DNA from: Taibaiella chishuiensis
GTDB lineage: Bacteria; Bacteroidota; Bacteroidia; Chitinophagales; Chitinophagaceae
NCBI RefSeq assembly: GCF_003014535.1
Contig: NZ_PYGD01000001.1
Location: forward strand, 806,001 to 870,000
Direction: 5' to 3'
DNA length: 64,000 nucleotides
Below, one piece after another: positions 34,845 to 43,758 of this stretch. Position numbers and translations under genes: made by a program. The notes beneath the pieces are model-generated. The model was not told where the DNA came from. It saw only the letters and a list, made by a program, of their open reading frames with translations, and ran no database searches. Position 1 is the stretch's first letter. The number at the start of each line of letters is the position of its first letter.

Positions 34845-35606
34845 TCAGATGCCGATCGCGGATTCTTTGGCGGCGAGGCTCATTTCCCGGATCAGCGAAG
34901 GATCTTTTTCGATGGCATTGCCCACCACGATGATCTGTGCACCGGCCCTGCCGTTTTCATAAACCTTTTCGGGCGTACGGATACCGCCGCCTATTACCAG
35001 CGGGATGTCTATATTGCCGGCTACCCGGCTGATCATTTCGGTACTGATCGGGTACTTGGCGCCACTGCCGGCATCCATATAAATAAGGTGCTTGCCCTGC
35101 AGTTCGCCGGCCCATGCGGTACAAAGCGCCACGTCGGGTTTGTTGGCCGGGATGGGCGCCGAATGGCTCATATACGAAACCGTAGTGGGCACGCCACCAT
35201 CGATCACCATATAACCGGTAGAGATCACTTCGAGGCCGCTCATCTTAACCGCCGGGGCAGAGACTACGTGCTGCCCGATCAGCAAGTCCGGGTTACGACC
35301 CGAGATCAGCGAGAGGTACAGCAGGGCATCGGCGCAGGGGGAAACCTGCGCAGGGCTGCCGGGGAACAGTACTACCGGGATCTTACTGACGGTTTTAAAT
35401 TGCTGGATACAATGGTCTACATGTGCGGTAACCACGATACTACCCCCCATAAAGACATAATCTACGCCGGCATCTTCACATTTCTGTGCGATACTGCATA
35501 TGGAGTCGGGAGTAACGCTGTCCGGGTCAATTAAAACGGCAAAGGCATGTTTGCCCGTCGCTTTTAATTGCCTGAACTGGGGTAGAACCAGGCTGGCACG
35601 CATCAT
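34845..35606 (-). CDS. Geranylgeranylglyceryl phosphate synthase family protein (GGGPS/PcrB)
   Basis: A 253-residue TIM-barrel prenyltransferase joining a polyprenyl diphosphate to sn-glycerol 1-phosphate. The family opening is AVLIDPDSVTPDS. The body has FMGGSIVVTAHVDHCI, PVVLFPGSPAQVSPCADALL and the phosphate-binding C-terminal loops PLVIGGGIRTPEKV and GAQIIVVGNAIEKDP. Bacteroidota carry this archaeal-type family, and in them the lipid product is less well defined than in archaea. The length is normal. It is a single gene with its own terminator, 61 bp downstream of mscL. Confidence 0.87.
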   Translation of the reverse strand: MMRASLVLPQFRQLKATGKHAFAVLIDPDSVTPDSICSIAQKCEDAGVDYVFMGGSIVVTAHVDHCIQQFKTVSKIPVVLFPGSPAQVSPCADALLYLSLISGRNPDLLIGQHVVSAPAVKMSGLEVISTGYMVIDGGVPTTVSYMSHSAPIPANKPDVALCTAWAGELQGKHLIYMDAGSGAKYPISTEMISRVAGNIDIPLVIGGGIRTPEKVYENGRAGAQIIVVGNAIEKDPSLIREMSLAAKESAIGI

Positions 35607-35667
35607 AATCTATTGGATTAAAGGGGCCCGGGGCAACCCGGGCCGGGTACTTGAATTTACTGCAAAC

Positions 35668-36099
35668 TTAGTTTTTCTTTTTCAACTCATCACGGATTTC
35701 AGTAAGTAAAACCTCGGTAGAGGAGGGCGCTTTCGGCGGTGCAACAGCCTCTTCTTTACGTTTCATGGCATTGATTGCTTTTACCATAATGAAAATAACG
35801 AGGGCCAGCAGCAGGAAATTGATCGCTACGGTAATAAAGTTACCATAGGCAAATATGGCGGTGTCTTTGATCTTCTGCGCTTCGGCCAGGGGTGTACCGG
35901 CCGGCACATCTCCTTTCAGGACCACATAAAGATTGCTGAAGTCGGGCTGGCCGATAACGGCCGAAACCAGGGGCATGACAAGGTCTTTTACGATGCTGTC
36001 GATGATCTTGCCAAAGGCAGCGCCAATGATGACACCGACCGCCAGATCCATTACATTACCCTTGATTGCAAACTCTTTAAATTCTTTAAGAAATCCCAT
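35668..36099 (-). CDS. mscL: Large-conductance mechanosensitive channel
   Basis: A 143-residue inner-membrane channel that opens under membrane tension to release solutes in hypo-osmotic shock. It has an amphipathic N-terminus ([20 protein letters not shown]), a first transmembrane helix with the gate ([17 protein letters not shown]), a periplasmic loop, a second helix ([16 protein letters not shown]) and a charged cytoplasmic bundle ending [12 protein letters not shown]. All are standard for MscL. It is divergent from the sigma-factor gene, with a 240-bp gap. Confidence 0.96.
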   Translation of the reverse strand: MGFLKEFKEFAIKGNVMDLAVGVIIGAAFGKIIDSIVKDLVMPLVSAVIGQPDFSNLYVVLKGDVPAGTPLAEAQKIKDTAIFAYGNFITVAINFLLLALVIFIMVKAINAMKRKEEAVAPPKAPSSTEVLLTEIRDELKKKN

Positions 36100-36305
36100 A
36101 CGATTTTAAATTTATTGGTTAAAAATAAAGATCATGGCTCAAAAATAATTCCTTTTATGATAAATGCAGGTTAATAATAGGATTATTATCCCCGGCAGGG
36201 GCCATTTTTCTGTTTGTTATTACTGAAACAAATTTCGTGCCGTTGTATAGGGGTAAGTGTATTTTTAAATGTCTGATATTAAATGCAAACTTTGGAACAA
36301 GCGAG

Positions 36306-36313
36306 TACCTTTG
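36306..36313 (+). promoter_or_regulatory. -7 element before the sigma-factor gene (TACCTTTG)
   Basis: TACCTTTG fits TAnnTTTG and lies 23 bp before the ATG at 36337. It argues for that start over the earlier ATG at 36283, which would place the element inside the gene. No good TTG partner is seen. Confidence 0.3.
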
Positions 36314-36336
36314 ACGGGCAAAGCCATTTATTGCAC

Positions 36337-36897
36337 ATGGAAATAAATACTACCGGAATTACCACAACGGAATTTGAACGGATTTTTAAGGCCCATTTCA
36401 AGCCCTTGCATGCTTATGCCTGTACGATCCTGAGGGAGGAAGCGATAGCGGAAGAGATGGTGCAGCAGGTTTTTTACAAACTGTGGGAGAAAAGAGAACA
36501 GGTGATCATTAACCAGTCGGCCAGCGCGTACCTGTACCGTTCTGTTTATAATGAATGTTTAAATTATCTGAAACATCAAAAGGTGAAACAGGCACATCAA
36601 CAGCATACACGGCATACGACAGAAGAAGCCTCGGAGCACGCTTCGAAAAAAATTATTGCCAAGGAACTGGAGGCGAAAATTGCAGACGCGCTTACCCAGT
36701 TGCCCGAACAATGCCGCACCATTTTCCAGATGAGCCGCTTCGAAGAACTGAAATACCGGGAGATCGCACAGCGGCTCAACCTTTCGGTGAAAACGATCGA
36801 AAACCAGATGGGTAAGGCACTGAAGATTATGCGCATGCAACTGGCAGAATACCTGCCCCTGGTACTGGTGGGATTACTGCATTTATTACACTCCTGA
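36337..36897 (+). CDS. ECF RNA polymerase sigma factor (Bacteroidota FecI-like)
   Basis: A 186-residue sigma-70 factor of the ECF group. Region 2 is FERIFKAHFKPLHAYACTIL to QQVFYKLWEKRE. Region 4 is ALTQLPEQCRTIFQMSRFEE, LKYREIAQRLNLSVKTIENQ and MGKALKIMRMQL, with the helix-turn-helix. The earlier ATG at 36283 would add 18 residues. It is followed by its likely anti-sigma partner, a FecR protein, 63 bp downstream. Such pairs usually control a TonB receptor; here the next genes encode an STN protein without a TonB barrel. Confidence 0.9.
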   Translation: MEINTTGITTTEFERIFKAHFKPLHAYACTILREEAIAEEMVQQVFYKLWEKREQVIINQSASAYLYRSVYNECLNYLKHQKVKQAHQQHTRHTTEEASEHASKKIIAKELEAKIADALTQLPEQCRTIFQMSRFEELKYREIAQRLNLSVKTIENQMGKALKIMRMQLAEYLPLVLVGLLHLLHS

Positions 36898-36960
36898 TAG
36901 GGTCGGGAGTAAAAAACAATACTTAATTGCCCGGGGGGGCTGTTATAAATAACTGATAAA

Positions 36961-37941
36961 ATGGATGAACTTTTAGTAAAATATCTTTTGGGAGAAACCA
37001 GCGCGGAAGAGAGCCGGATGGCAGAGCAGTGGATCAATGCCAGCAAGGATAACAAACGCTACTACGATCACTTCAGGCTGATATGGGAAGAAAGCCTGCA
37101 GCTGACCGTAACCCATGAGATTGACGAAAATGATGCCTGGGCCCGCTTTCAGCAGCGTATAGCGCCACAGGAACAGGAGCAGGATACGGCTACCAGCAAT
37201 AATGTGATTGCCTTCCCGGTTAAAAAGAAGAAAACGGTGTGGCGGGCAGCCGCAGCCGTCGCAGTACTGATGTTCGGCGCCTGGGTAGCACACTTCTATT
37301 ACGAAACGAACGCCAACCGGGTTACCCTGGCCTCCTCGGAGGATGTGCGCATCGATACCTTGCCGGATGGCTCGGTGGTGACGCTGAACAAGAACTCGTC
37401 GCTGGCCTATGCCCGCGATTTCAAAGGCAATGTGCGCGCAGTAACGCTTAAAGGCGAAGCTTTCTTTAATGTGGCCCCCAATAAGGCCAAGCCCTTCGAG
37501 ATAACGGTCGATGATGTAACGGTAAGGGTAGTGGGTACCTCGTTTAACGTAAAGAACACGCGGGATAAAACCGAGATCATTGTAGAAACGGGTATCGTAA
37601 CGGTGGCCAAAAGAAGGAACCAGGTAAAATTGCTGCCCAAACAAAAAGCTACCGTGCTGAAAAAGGATGATGCGCCGGTAATTGAAAAAAATAGTGACGA
37701 GTTATACAATTTTTACCGGACCCAGGAGTTTGTATGTAATAACACCCCCTTGCATCAGTTGGTCGACGCCCTGAACGAATCGTACAATGCGAAGATCACA
37801 ATCAATAACCCGGCCATCCGCAACCTGCCGATAACGACGACTTTTCACCGTAAGGACCCGCTTAACCTGATTCTTGGCGTAATAGTAGAAACTCAGAATA
37901 TACAGATCGAACAAAAAGACGGAAAAATTATGCTGAAATAA
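36961..37941 (+). CDS. FecR-family anti-sigma factor
   Basis: A 326-residue protein with a cytoplasmic N-terminal sigma-binding region (LLVKYLLGETSAEESRMAEQ), one transmembrane helix near residues 92-108 (AAAAVAVLMFGAWVAHFYY) and a periplasmic FecR domain (TLPDGSVVTLNKNSSLAY, LKGEAFFNVAPNKAKPFEIT, VRVVGTSFNVKN). It ends in a DUF4974-type domain (FVCNNTPLHQLVDALNESYN). FecR proteins hold or activate the ECF sigma factor in response to an outer-membrane STN partner. That partner is likely the product of 38143-39939. A terminator at 37966-38005 separates them. Confidence 0.92.
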   Translation: MDELLVKYLLGETSAEESRMAEQWINASKDNKRYYDHFRLIWEESLQLTVTHEIDENDAWARFQQRIAPQEQEQDTATSNNVIAFPVKKKKTVWRAAAAVAVLMFGAWVAHFYYETNANRVTLASSEDVRIDTLPDGSVVTLNKNSSLAYARDFKGNVRAVTLKGEAFFNVAPNKAKPFEITVDDVTVRVVGTSFNVKNTRDKTEIIVETGIVTVAKRRNQVKLLPKQKATVLKKDDAPVIEKNSDELYNFYRTQEFVCNNTPLHQLVDALNESYNAKITINNPAIRNLPITTTFHRKDPLNLILGVIVETQNIQIEQKDGKIMLK

Positions 37942-37965
37942 ACAGCAGCAGTTTTTCAGTGGGAT

Positions 37966-38005
37966 AAAAAAGGTTAGCACAATTTGCTTTGCTGCTAACC
38001 TTTTT
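37966..38005 (+). terminator. Terminator after the FecR gene
   Basis: AAAAAAGGTTAGC (37966-37978) pairs with GCTAACCTTTTT (37994-38005), followed by a T-rich stretch. It closes the sigma/FecR unit. Confidence 0.85.
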
Positions 38006-38092
38006 ATTTTTACCAGGGTATGTTTTCCTAAATATTCCCTAAAAGAAAATGAAAATCCCCCGGTAAGGGGGGCGTATTATCTGCGGCTGCGG

Positions 38093-38123
38093 TTGATTAA
38101 AATATTTAATCCCCATAGCTTTG
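38093..38123 (+). promoter_or_regulatory. Housekeeping promoter of the STN/surface-repeat gene
   Basis: TTG (38093-38095), 20 bp, then TAGCTTTG (38116-38123), an excellent fit to TTG-N19/21-TAnnTTTG. The leader would be about 14 bases before the ATG at 38143. Confidence 0.65.
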
Positions 38124-38142
38124 CATGCTATTTCGTCGCCCC

Positions 38143-39939
38143 ATGAAAATACGAATTATACCCTTTATACTCCTTTCCTGCCTTTTACTCTTTTGCTTTT
38201 CCACCCGGGCGCAGAATTATCTTCATAAGCGGATAACGGTGCAGGTAAAAAATAAGCCGGTATCGGGCGTATTGAAAATCATCGAACAACATGGTGGTTT
38301 TTATTTTTCCTACAACAACAATATCATCAGGGAAGACAGCCTGGTAACGCTCAATATCAATAACAAAGAGGTGCAGCAGGCGCTGGAAGCCCTATTCGGC
38401 AAGCGTTACCAGTTCGTTGAGCGCGACAACTACCTGATCATACAACCTTTCCTTTCGCCACAGTTCTGGTATGTAAGCGGCGTGGTGATCGATAAGAGCA
38501 CCGGCGAGCCGGTAAGTAATGCTACGGTATACGAACGGCAGCAACTGATATCGACGATGACCAATGAGCAGGGTTATTTCCGCCTGCAGCTTAAAGAGCG
38601 CCGTCCCGATGTGAATATCAGTGTCAGCAAGATATCTTATGCCGACACCTTCGTGGTATTATCCTCGGCTACGCAACCCGAAGAGCTTAAGCTTACCATT
38701 GCGCCGGTTGCCTATCAACTGGATTCGGTGGTTATCTCGGGTGTGGAGCGTACCTGGCTGGGTGGCGCTTTCCTCTCTTCGAAGCAGACCATGAACAGTC
38801 TTAACCTCAACAGTTTTTTTACCAAACAACCCTTCCAGTTTTCCCTTACACCCGGGCTGGGGTCGCATGGCCGTATGGGCGCGCAGATCGTTAATAAATT
38901 TTCGTTTAACGTGTTTGGCGGTTATACCGCGGGGGTAAATGGTTTCGAGCTGGGCAGCCTGTTCAATATCGTCAAGAAGGATATGAAGTACGCACAAGTA
39001 GCCGGTGTGTTCAATATCGTAGGCGGGAGTGTAACGGGTGTACAGATCGCCGGCCTGCACAATACCGTGCTCGACAGTATGAGCGGTATACAGATCGCGG
39101 GACTGACCAATGTGGTATCCAAGCGGGTAAAGGGTATACAGATCGCGGGCCTGTACAACCATGCCGTAAGGGGCGATGGTATACAGGTAGGCGGCCTGGG
39201 CAATATCAATATACGCCATGCCTCGGGTCTGCAGGTAGCCGGCTTCTTTAACTGTACGCAAAGCCTGAATGGTACGCAGATAGCGGGTTTTGCCAATGTG
39301 AACGTGAAAACGCTGAAAGGTATACAGATCGCCGGCCTGGCCAATGTAAGCGCCAAAGAAGTAAACGGGTTGCAGATCTCGGCTTTTGCGAATGTGGCGC
39401 GGGTACTGAAGGGCGTACAGATCGGCTTTGTCAACTATGCAGATACCTCTGACGGTTACAGCATCGGCTTTTTGAATATTGTACGTAGAGGCTATCACAA
39501 GCTCTCGATCTCCACCAGCGAACTGCAACATGTAAACCTGGCCTATAAATCGGGCAACCATAAGCTGTATAGTATACTGGTACTGGGTTTCCAGGTCGCT
39601 GGTAAAGAAGATGCCTACTCCTTTGGTTATGGCCTGGGCAGCGATCTGCGCCTGGGTAAAAAAGGTTTTTTCTTTAACCCCGAACTTACTTCCCTTTATG
39701 TATATACGGGCGACTGGGAGCAGCAAAACCTGCTGCACCGTTTGCAGCTGAATATGAAATACAAGCTGGGCAAGCTTTGCAGCGTTTATATGGGGCCTGC
39801 GGTTTCTATACTGTATGCCAAGCCTGTGGGTTATGTGGAGGGCTATCGTTCTGATTTTGTAAATGGTTATCCCTCTTTTTCACTGGGCAAAGAGGTGACC
39901 GGCTGGCTGGGCTGGTGTGTGGGTGTAGACCTGTTCTGA
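38143..39939 (+). CDS. STN and carboxypeptidase-like domain protein with surface repeats
   Basis: A 598-residue envelope protein. Signal peptide 1-23, then an STN domain (24-103: ITVQVKNKPVSGVLKIIEQH, LNINNKEVQQALEALFGKRY), a carboxypeptidase-like regulatory domain (109-185: VSGVVIDKSTGEPVSNATVY, MTNEQGYFRLQL) and a linker. About 11 tandem repeats of 15-16 residues follow (GIQIAGLTNVVSKRVK, GIQIAGLANVSAKEVN). The last 140 residues are beta-strand-rich. STN plus this regulatory domain normally precede a TonB plug and barrel; here the plug is absent and repeats like those called LA_2272-type surface repeats take its place. It follows the sigma/FecR pair. A role as an outer-membrane signal input is inferred. 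Confidence 0.8.
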   Translation: MKIRIIPFILLSCLLLFCFSTRAQNYLHKRITVQVKNKPVSGVLKIIEQHGGFYFSYNNNIIREDSLVTLNINNKEVQQALEALFGKRYQFVERDNYLIIQPFLSPQFWYVSGVVIDKSTGEPVSNATVYERQQLISTMTNEQGYFRLQLKERRPDVNISVSKISYADTFVVLSSATQPEELKLTIAPVAYQLDSVVISGVERTWLGGAFLSSKQTMNSLNLNSFFTKQPFQFSLTPGLGSHGRMGAQIVNKFSFNVFGGYTAGVNGFELGSLFNIVKKDMKYAQVAGVFNIVGGSVTGVQIAGLHNTVLDSMSGIQIAGLTNVVSKRVKGIQIAGLYNHAVRGDGIQVGGLGNINIRHASGLQVAGFFNCTQSLNGTQIAGFANVNVKTLKGIQIAGLANVSAKEVNGLQISAFANVARVLKGVQIGFVNYADTSDGYSIGFLNIVRRGYHKLSISTSELQHVNLAYKSGNHKLYSILVLGFQVAGKEDAYSFGYGLGSDLRLGKKGFFFNPELTSLYVYTGDWEQQNLLHRLQLNMKYKLGKLCSVYMGPAVSILYAKPVGYVEGYRSDFVNGYPSFSLGKEVTGWLGWCVGVDLF

Positions 39940-39994
39940 TACTTCCGTAGGGGTATACACGCGTTGGGGTGTCTCATATCCAAACGCACACAGT

Positions 39995-41224
39995 ATGACA
40001 CGGAAACTTTTTAGCACGGCCCTGCTTTGGCTGATATGCAGTATCCTCGTTTTCTTTTGTTTTCTCATCGTTGCTTCGGCGCAGGAGCTTAAACCGCGCC
40101 CGGCACATGTCGGCATTATTTATCCTTTAAGTACTAATGGTACCGAAGCGCCGGAATGCAGCAACCGTTTTTCACTGCACCTGCTCTCCGGCGTTTCGCG
40201 TAATGAAACGGCCTTTTGCTTGTCCGGCATCTCGGGTGTGGTACGGCAAAACGCACAGGGGCTGATGCTTTCGGGTATTACCAATATTGTAGGCGATAAG
40301 GCACGTGGTGCACAGGTAGCGGGCATCCTCAACCTGGCCCGCAAAGCCACAGAAGGTGCGGCTATAGCCGGTATCGTTAATATTACCGCCGATATGCGCG
40401 GTGCACAGGTTGCGGGTTTTGCCAATATCGTACGCGATGCGGAAGGCGCACAGGTTGCCGGTTTTATCAACAAGGCACGTACGGCCGATGCACAGGTGGC
40501 TGGTTTCGCCAACCTGGCGCAACGCTCCGATGCCGTGCAGATCGCCGGTTTCGTGAATGTATCAGCCCAGGGTGCAGGGTCGCAGGTGGCAGGTTTTGCT
40601 AACCTGGCGGGTAAGACACAAGGCGTACAGGTAGCCGGCTTTGGCAACCTGTCGCGTAGCGATGCCGGTTCGCAGGTAGCAGGCCTGATCAATATTGCCC
40701 GCAAGGTGAAAGGGGTACAGGTGGCCGGCCTGATCAATATTGCCGAAGAAAGCGACTACCCCATTGGCCTGATCAACATTATTAAAAACGGGGAAAGGCA
40801 GATCGGCGCCAGCATAGACGAGTCGGGCGTAAGCATGCTTACCTTCCGTTCTGGCGGCCGTTACCTCTACGGTATACTCGGCGCCGGTTATAATTTCAAA
40901 GAAGATAACGCCCGTTATGCGCTCGAAGGCGGTATCGGCTTCCACATTCCGCTGGCGCGTTATTTCAGGGCCAATGTCGAAATGACCGCAGGTGCACTCT
41001 CCGACCTGAAACACAACGTTTACTACAAATCGGGCCTGCGGGTACTGGCAGCCTATAAAGTGGCCAACCGTATCGAGTTCTTTGCCGGCCCATCTATCAA
41101 CAACCTGAGTTACGAAAGAGACCAGGACGATATCCGGGACCATTACCTCTGGCAGCATAAAGGACGCAACAGTATCAACGGGATATATATCGGCGGAATT
41201 GCCGGTATACAAGTAAACCTGTAA
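39995..41224 (+). CDS. Surface-repeat (LA_2272-like) exported protein
   Basis: A 409-residue protein with a signal peptide (MTRKLFSTALLWLICSILVF, cleaved near ASAQ). It has about 13 repeats of 15-16 residues (GAQVAGFANIVRDAE, GVQVAGFGNLSRSDA, GVQVAGLINIAEESD). A C-terminal beta-rich region (YLYGILGAGYNFKEDNARYA to GIYIGGIAGIQVNL) ends like an outer-membrane barrel strand. It is the paralogue of the C-terminal part of its upstream neighbour, but without STN and regulatory domains. The 55-bp gap suggests co-expression. The function of the repeat family is not established; the names come from a Leptospira surface protein. Confidence 0.75.
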   Translation: MTRKLFSTALLWLICSILVFFCFLIVASAQELKPRPAHVGIIYPLSTNGTEAPECSNRFSLHLLSGVSRNETAFCLSGISGVVRQNAQGLMLSGITNIVGDKARGAQVAGILNLARKATEGAAIAGIVNITADMRGAQVAGFANIVRDAEGAQVAGFINKARTADAQVAGFANLAQRSDAVQIAGFVNVSAQGAGSQVAGFANLAGKTQGVQVAGFGNLSRSDAGSQVAGLINIARKVKGVQVAGLINIAEESDYPIGLINIIKNGERQIGASIDESGVSMLTFRSGGRYLYGILGAGYNFKEDNARYALEGGIGFHIPLARYFRANVEMTAGALSDLKHNVYYKSGLRVLAAYKVANRIEFFAGPSINNLSYERDQDDIRDHYLWQHKGRNSINGIYIGGIAGIQVNL

Positions 41225-41356
41225 GTCCGAAAAAATAAGACCGCCTTTACAAATCTTTAGCCAAGCCTGCCCGCTTTTTCTCCGTCTATGAAGGTGAAGA
41301 GGTGAAGTTTTAGCAGATCGCAACACTATTATTTTAAAACAAAACCAATTCAAAAC

Positions 41357-42070
41357 ATGAAAAAAATAGCCCTGTTACTGTCTATTGCCTTTTTTGTCCT
41401 TACGGTACAAGCCTGCCGTAAAGTATCGGGCCGCGGACCGGTAGTGACCGAAAGTCGCAGCGTGGCCGATTTCAAAGAGATCAAATCCGATATTTCCGGG
41501 CAAGTGTATGTTACCCCTTCCGCTACTTATTCCGTAACCATCGAAGCGCAGCAAAACGTGATCGATGTGATCGAAACCGTATTGAACGACAACCGGCTGA
41601 CCATCAGGGTTAAAAACAATACCTCTGTACGTGCCGAAGACAACATCATCGTACGCGTTTCTTCGCCCGATATCCGTGGGCTGATCCTCAGCGGTTCCGG
41701 CAATATCAGCGCCAACAGCCCGATCGCCACTTCCGACCTGTATATGAAAGTAAGCGGCTCCGGTGATATCTACCTCAATGGTTTATCAGCACAAAGCCTG
41801 GATGCCAATGTAAGCGGTAGCGGCAGTATCGACATCGCCGGCGGTTCGGTAAACAGGCAGTCGCTCGAGATTACGGGCAGCGGCGATATGGACTTCCTGA
41901 ATATGGCATCGGGCGATGCCGATGTAAAGATATCGGGTTCGGGTAGCGCCAAAGTGCAGGCTACCGAGAGGCTTAAGGTGCGTATTACCGGTAGCGGCAA
42001 TGTGTACTATCGCGGTAGTCCCGCCATCGATGTGAATATTACCGGTTCGGGTGGACTGAAGCATATATAA
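41357..42070 (+). CDS. Head GIN domain (DUF2807) lipoprotein
   Basis: A 237-residue protein with a lipoprotein-type signal (MKKIALLLSIAFFVLTVQAC), Cys20 being the probable lipid site. The body is a regular beta-helix of DUF2807 type with recurring GSG turns (ILSGSGNISANSPI, KVSGSGDIYLNGL, VSGSGSIDIAGG, ITGSGDMDFLNM, ITGSGNVYYRGS). DUF2807 proteins are widespread in Bacteroidota with no known role. It comes after the surface-repeat pair on the same strand, 132 bp downstream. Confidence 0.85.
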   Translation: MKKIALLLSIAFFVLTVQACRKVSGRGPVVTESRSVADFKEIKSDISGQVYVTPSATYSVTIEAQQNVIDVIETVLNDNRLTIRVKNNTSVRAEDNIIVRVSSPDIRGLILSGSGNISANSPIATSDLYMKVSGSGDIYLNGLSAQSLDANVSGSGSIDIAGGSVNRQSLEITGSGDMDFLNMASGDADVKISGSGSAKVQATERLKVRITGSGNVYYRGSPAIDVNITGSGGLKHI

Positions 42071-42207
42071 ATTAACGTCCCGTTATAAAGGTGCATGTTA
42101 AAAAGAAGGTGCTTAAAAACACCCTGATAATAATTCCCTGGCAGGCCCGTTAATACCTGCATGTTACATGTGGCGTTCAAAGGGATAATACGTTTTCTTA
42201 AAAAATA

Positions 42208-42573
42208 ATGATTATGGCAACGCAGTGGTTTCTTTCAGAACTTATTTTCCGGATACACGACCCCAGTGGTAAGGCCCTGAATAAATTTATCAAGCAATTG
42301 CGACTGGTGAGCGCCGAAACAGAAAAAGAGGCCTACCAGCTGGCGCTGGTACGGGCTTCGCAAGAACTGGACAAGCTCAATAACCCGCCTTATAAAGATA
42401 TGATCTGGGAGTTTGCCGGTATCGGTTTTATTAAAAACACCGACGACCAGGAGGAAAAAACGACCGAACATCTTTTTGATACGATCGAAGAATACCCGGA
42501 TGCCGGGGCTTATATGAACCAGCTGCGGATGCGCAACGAAGTGATCCAGATGCAGATCGCGCTTACTGCCTGA
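42208..42573 (+). CDS. DUF4288-like small protein
   Basis: A 121-residue soluble protein with no signal. ATGs at 42208 and 42214 are both possible. The pattern WFLSELIFRIHDPSG, then FIKQLRLVSAETEKEAYQLA, then IWEFAGIGFI fits the DUF4288 family of about 120-residue proteins of unknown function. The C-terminus is acidic and helical. A terminator-like hairpin follows at 42725. Confidence 0.6.
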   Translation: MIMATQWFLSELIFRIHDPSGKALNKFIKQLRLVSAETEKEAYQLALVRASQELDKLNNPPYKDMIWEFAGIGFIKNTDDQEEKTTEHLFDTIEEYPDAGAYMNQLRMRNEVIQMQIALTA

Positions 42574-42724
42574 GCAACCGGTTCACGACAAGATAATGTT
42601 GGTCTGTATGTATACCTTTCGGATTTAACGGATCAGGAAAGGGCAGGATATACCGCTTAGATATTTCAGACATAAATAGCATCGCTCCTGCCAAAGCCGT
42701 CTGCTGCATACCAACGCCTTACCC

Positions 42725-42759
42725 AGCTTCTCCCCGCGCCTGCGGTGGAGAAGCTTTTT
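42725..42759 (+). terminator. Hairpin with T run downstream of the DUF4288 gene
   Basis: AGCTTCTCC (42725-42733) pairs with GGAGAAGCT (42747-42755), with an inner CCGC/GCGG helix, then TTTTA. It is 150 bp after the stop. Confidence 0.6.
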
Positions 42760-42846
42760 ATTTCAGGATTAATCGCGGGAAAGAGCGCTCTTCGGGTCAA
42801 GCGGAAAAGTTGGGGAACCCCTGGATACTTACCCTGTGTTTTTATT

Positions 42847-42883
42847 CTTCTTTGTCTTGATACAAAGAAGCAAAAATCAAGAC
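42847..42883. repeat. Overlapping, mutually exclusive inverted repeats
   Basis: CTTCTTTGT (42847-42855) pairs with ACAAAGAAG (42862-42870). GTCTTGAT (42854-42861), which is largely the loop of that hairpin, pairs instead with ATCAAGAC (42876-42883). The two hairpins cannot form together. Confidence 0.5.
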
Positions 42884-43758
42884 TGTAGAAAAAGTGCTAA
42901 AAATGCCTTGTACGCCTAAAAGAAATATTCCGGGCAGTAGAAAAAAATGGACGAAGGAATGATGAACAAACTAAGGTACAGGGCCAGACTGTGGGAACTG
43001 TATTTCTTTCTATACGGCGTCCTGCAGCATTTATTCGCTGTATTTTTTTATTCTTTTATTGGTGCTCATGAGCGCTACGCGGTTTATTAACGCCCTTTTT
43101 CTAAAGGTCGGTATGTTTGGTTGTTTCCTGGCTAGATGCCCGGCAATGCATGTAATAGGCGTTGAGCAAAGCATTTCCTACGCGGTTGGAGACCAGATGT
43201 TACGACCAATATGCACCCGTTCGCTGTGTCGCAGCGCCGCTATTAATATAGTCTATAATTCCCACTACGAACTGCGTAGTGCGCCTTACGGACATTGTGG
43301 GGATATCAGGATTTTCTTTTGCTCGCTGCGAGATCCGCGCCGCCGCGAGACCTTAATTAAATATAGCCCCGAAAGCTACAAAATCGACCGACCTTAGAAA
43401 AAGAATTCCCCAAAATTCTGCTTGATCCTGCTCTTCCAAGACACATCCGGTCTCGCGAAAAAAGACAAATAAGCATACCGGGCCCGACAAAGCGATTCGT
43501 TTAATGTTTCCCTATTTTTTCCAGCCGCGGCGCTACGGAAAAAAATGAATTTCACCGGATCACATTCGCTGGCAAGGACCTTGTATGATAGTATATTTAT
43601 CTATTCCGGATAGCTTAGGTACTCCCTACTAATTTTCCTCGCATAAAATAACATAGCAACACAGCTGCAGGCTCGATTTGTAATACCCCCGGAAATTCCT
43701 CCTGGTCCGTTTTTTCCCGATTTGTTGGTAGTTTCGCAGCACAATTCTACAGATCTAC

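Larger units (their letters stand above)
42574..43758. other. Gene-poor interval with repeat-like DNA
   Basis: No credible protein-coding gene was found in these 1185 bp. The DNA holds a terminator-like hairpin (42725-42755), an overlapping inverted repeat pair (42847-42883) and a stretch at about 43140-43380 with CTCGCTGCGAG and CCGCCGCGAGACC, related in wording to the GTCTCGC palindromes at 34.2 and 34.6 kb. A 112-codon frame at 43059-43397 and a 43-codon frame at 42959-43090 were judged non-coding. Confidence 0.5.

Noticed and set aside
42959-43090. A 43-codon frame with a hydrophobic middle (MMNKLRYRARLWELYFF)
   Set aside because: No ribosome-binding or promoter signal and no known family. 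It could be a membrane peptide but nothing supports it.
43059-43397. A 112-codon frame in the 42.6-43.8 kb interval
   Set aside because: Its composition is rich in Cys, Arg and Ser without domain-like pattern, and its 3' half is made of the intergenic palindrome sequence. It looks like translated repeat DNA.
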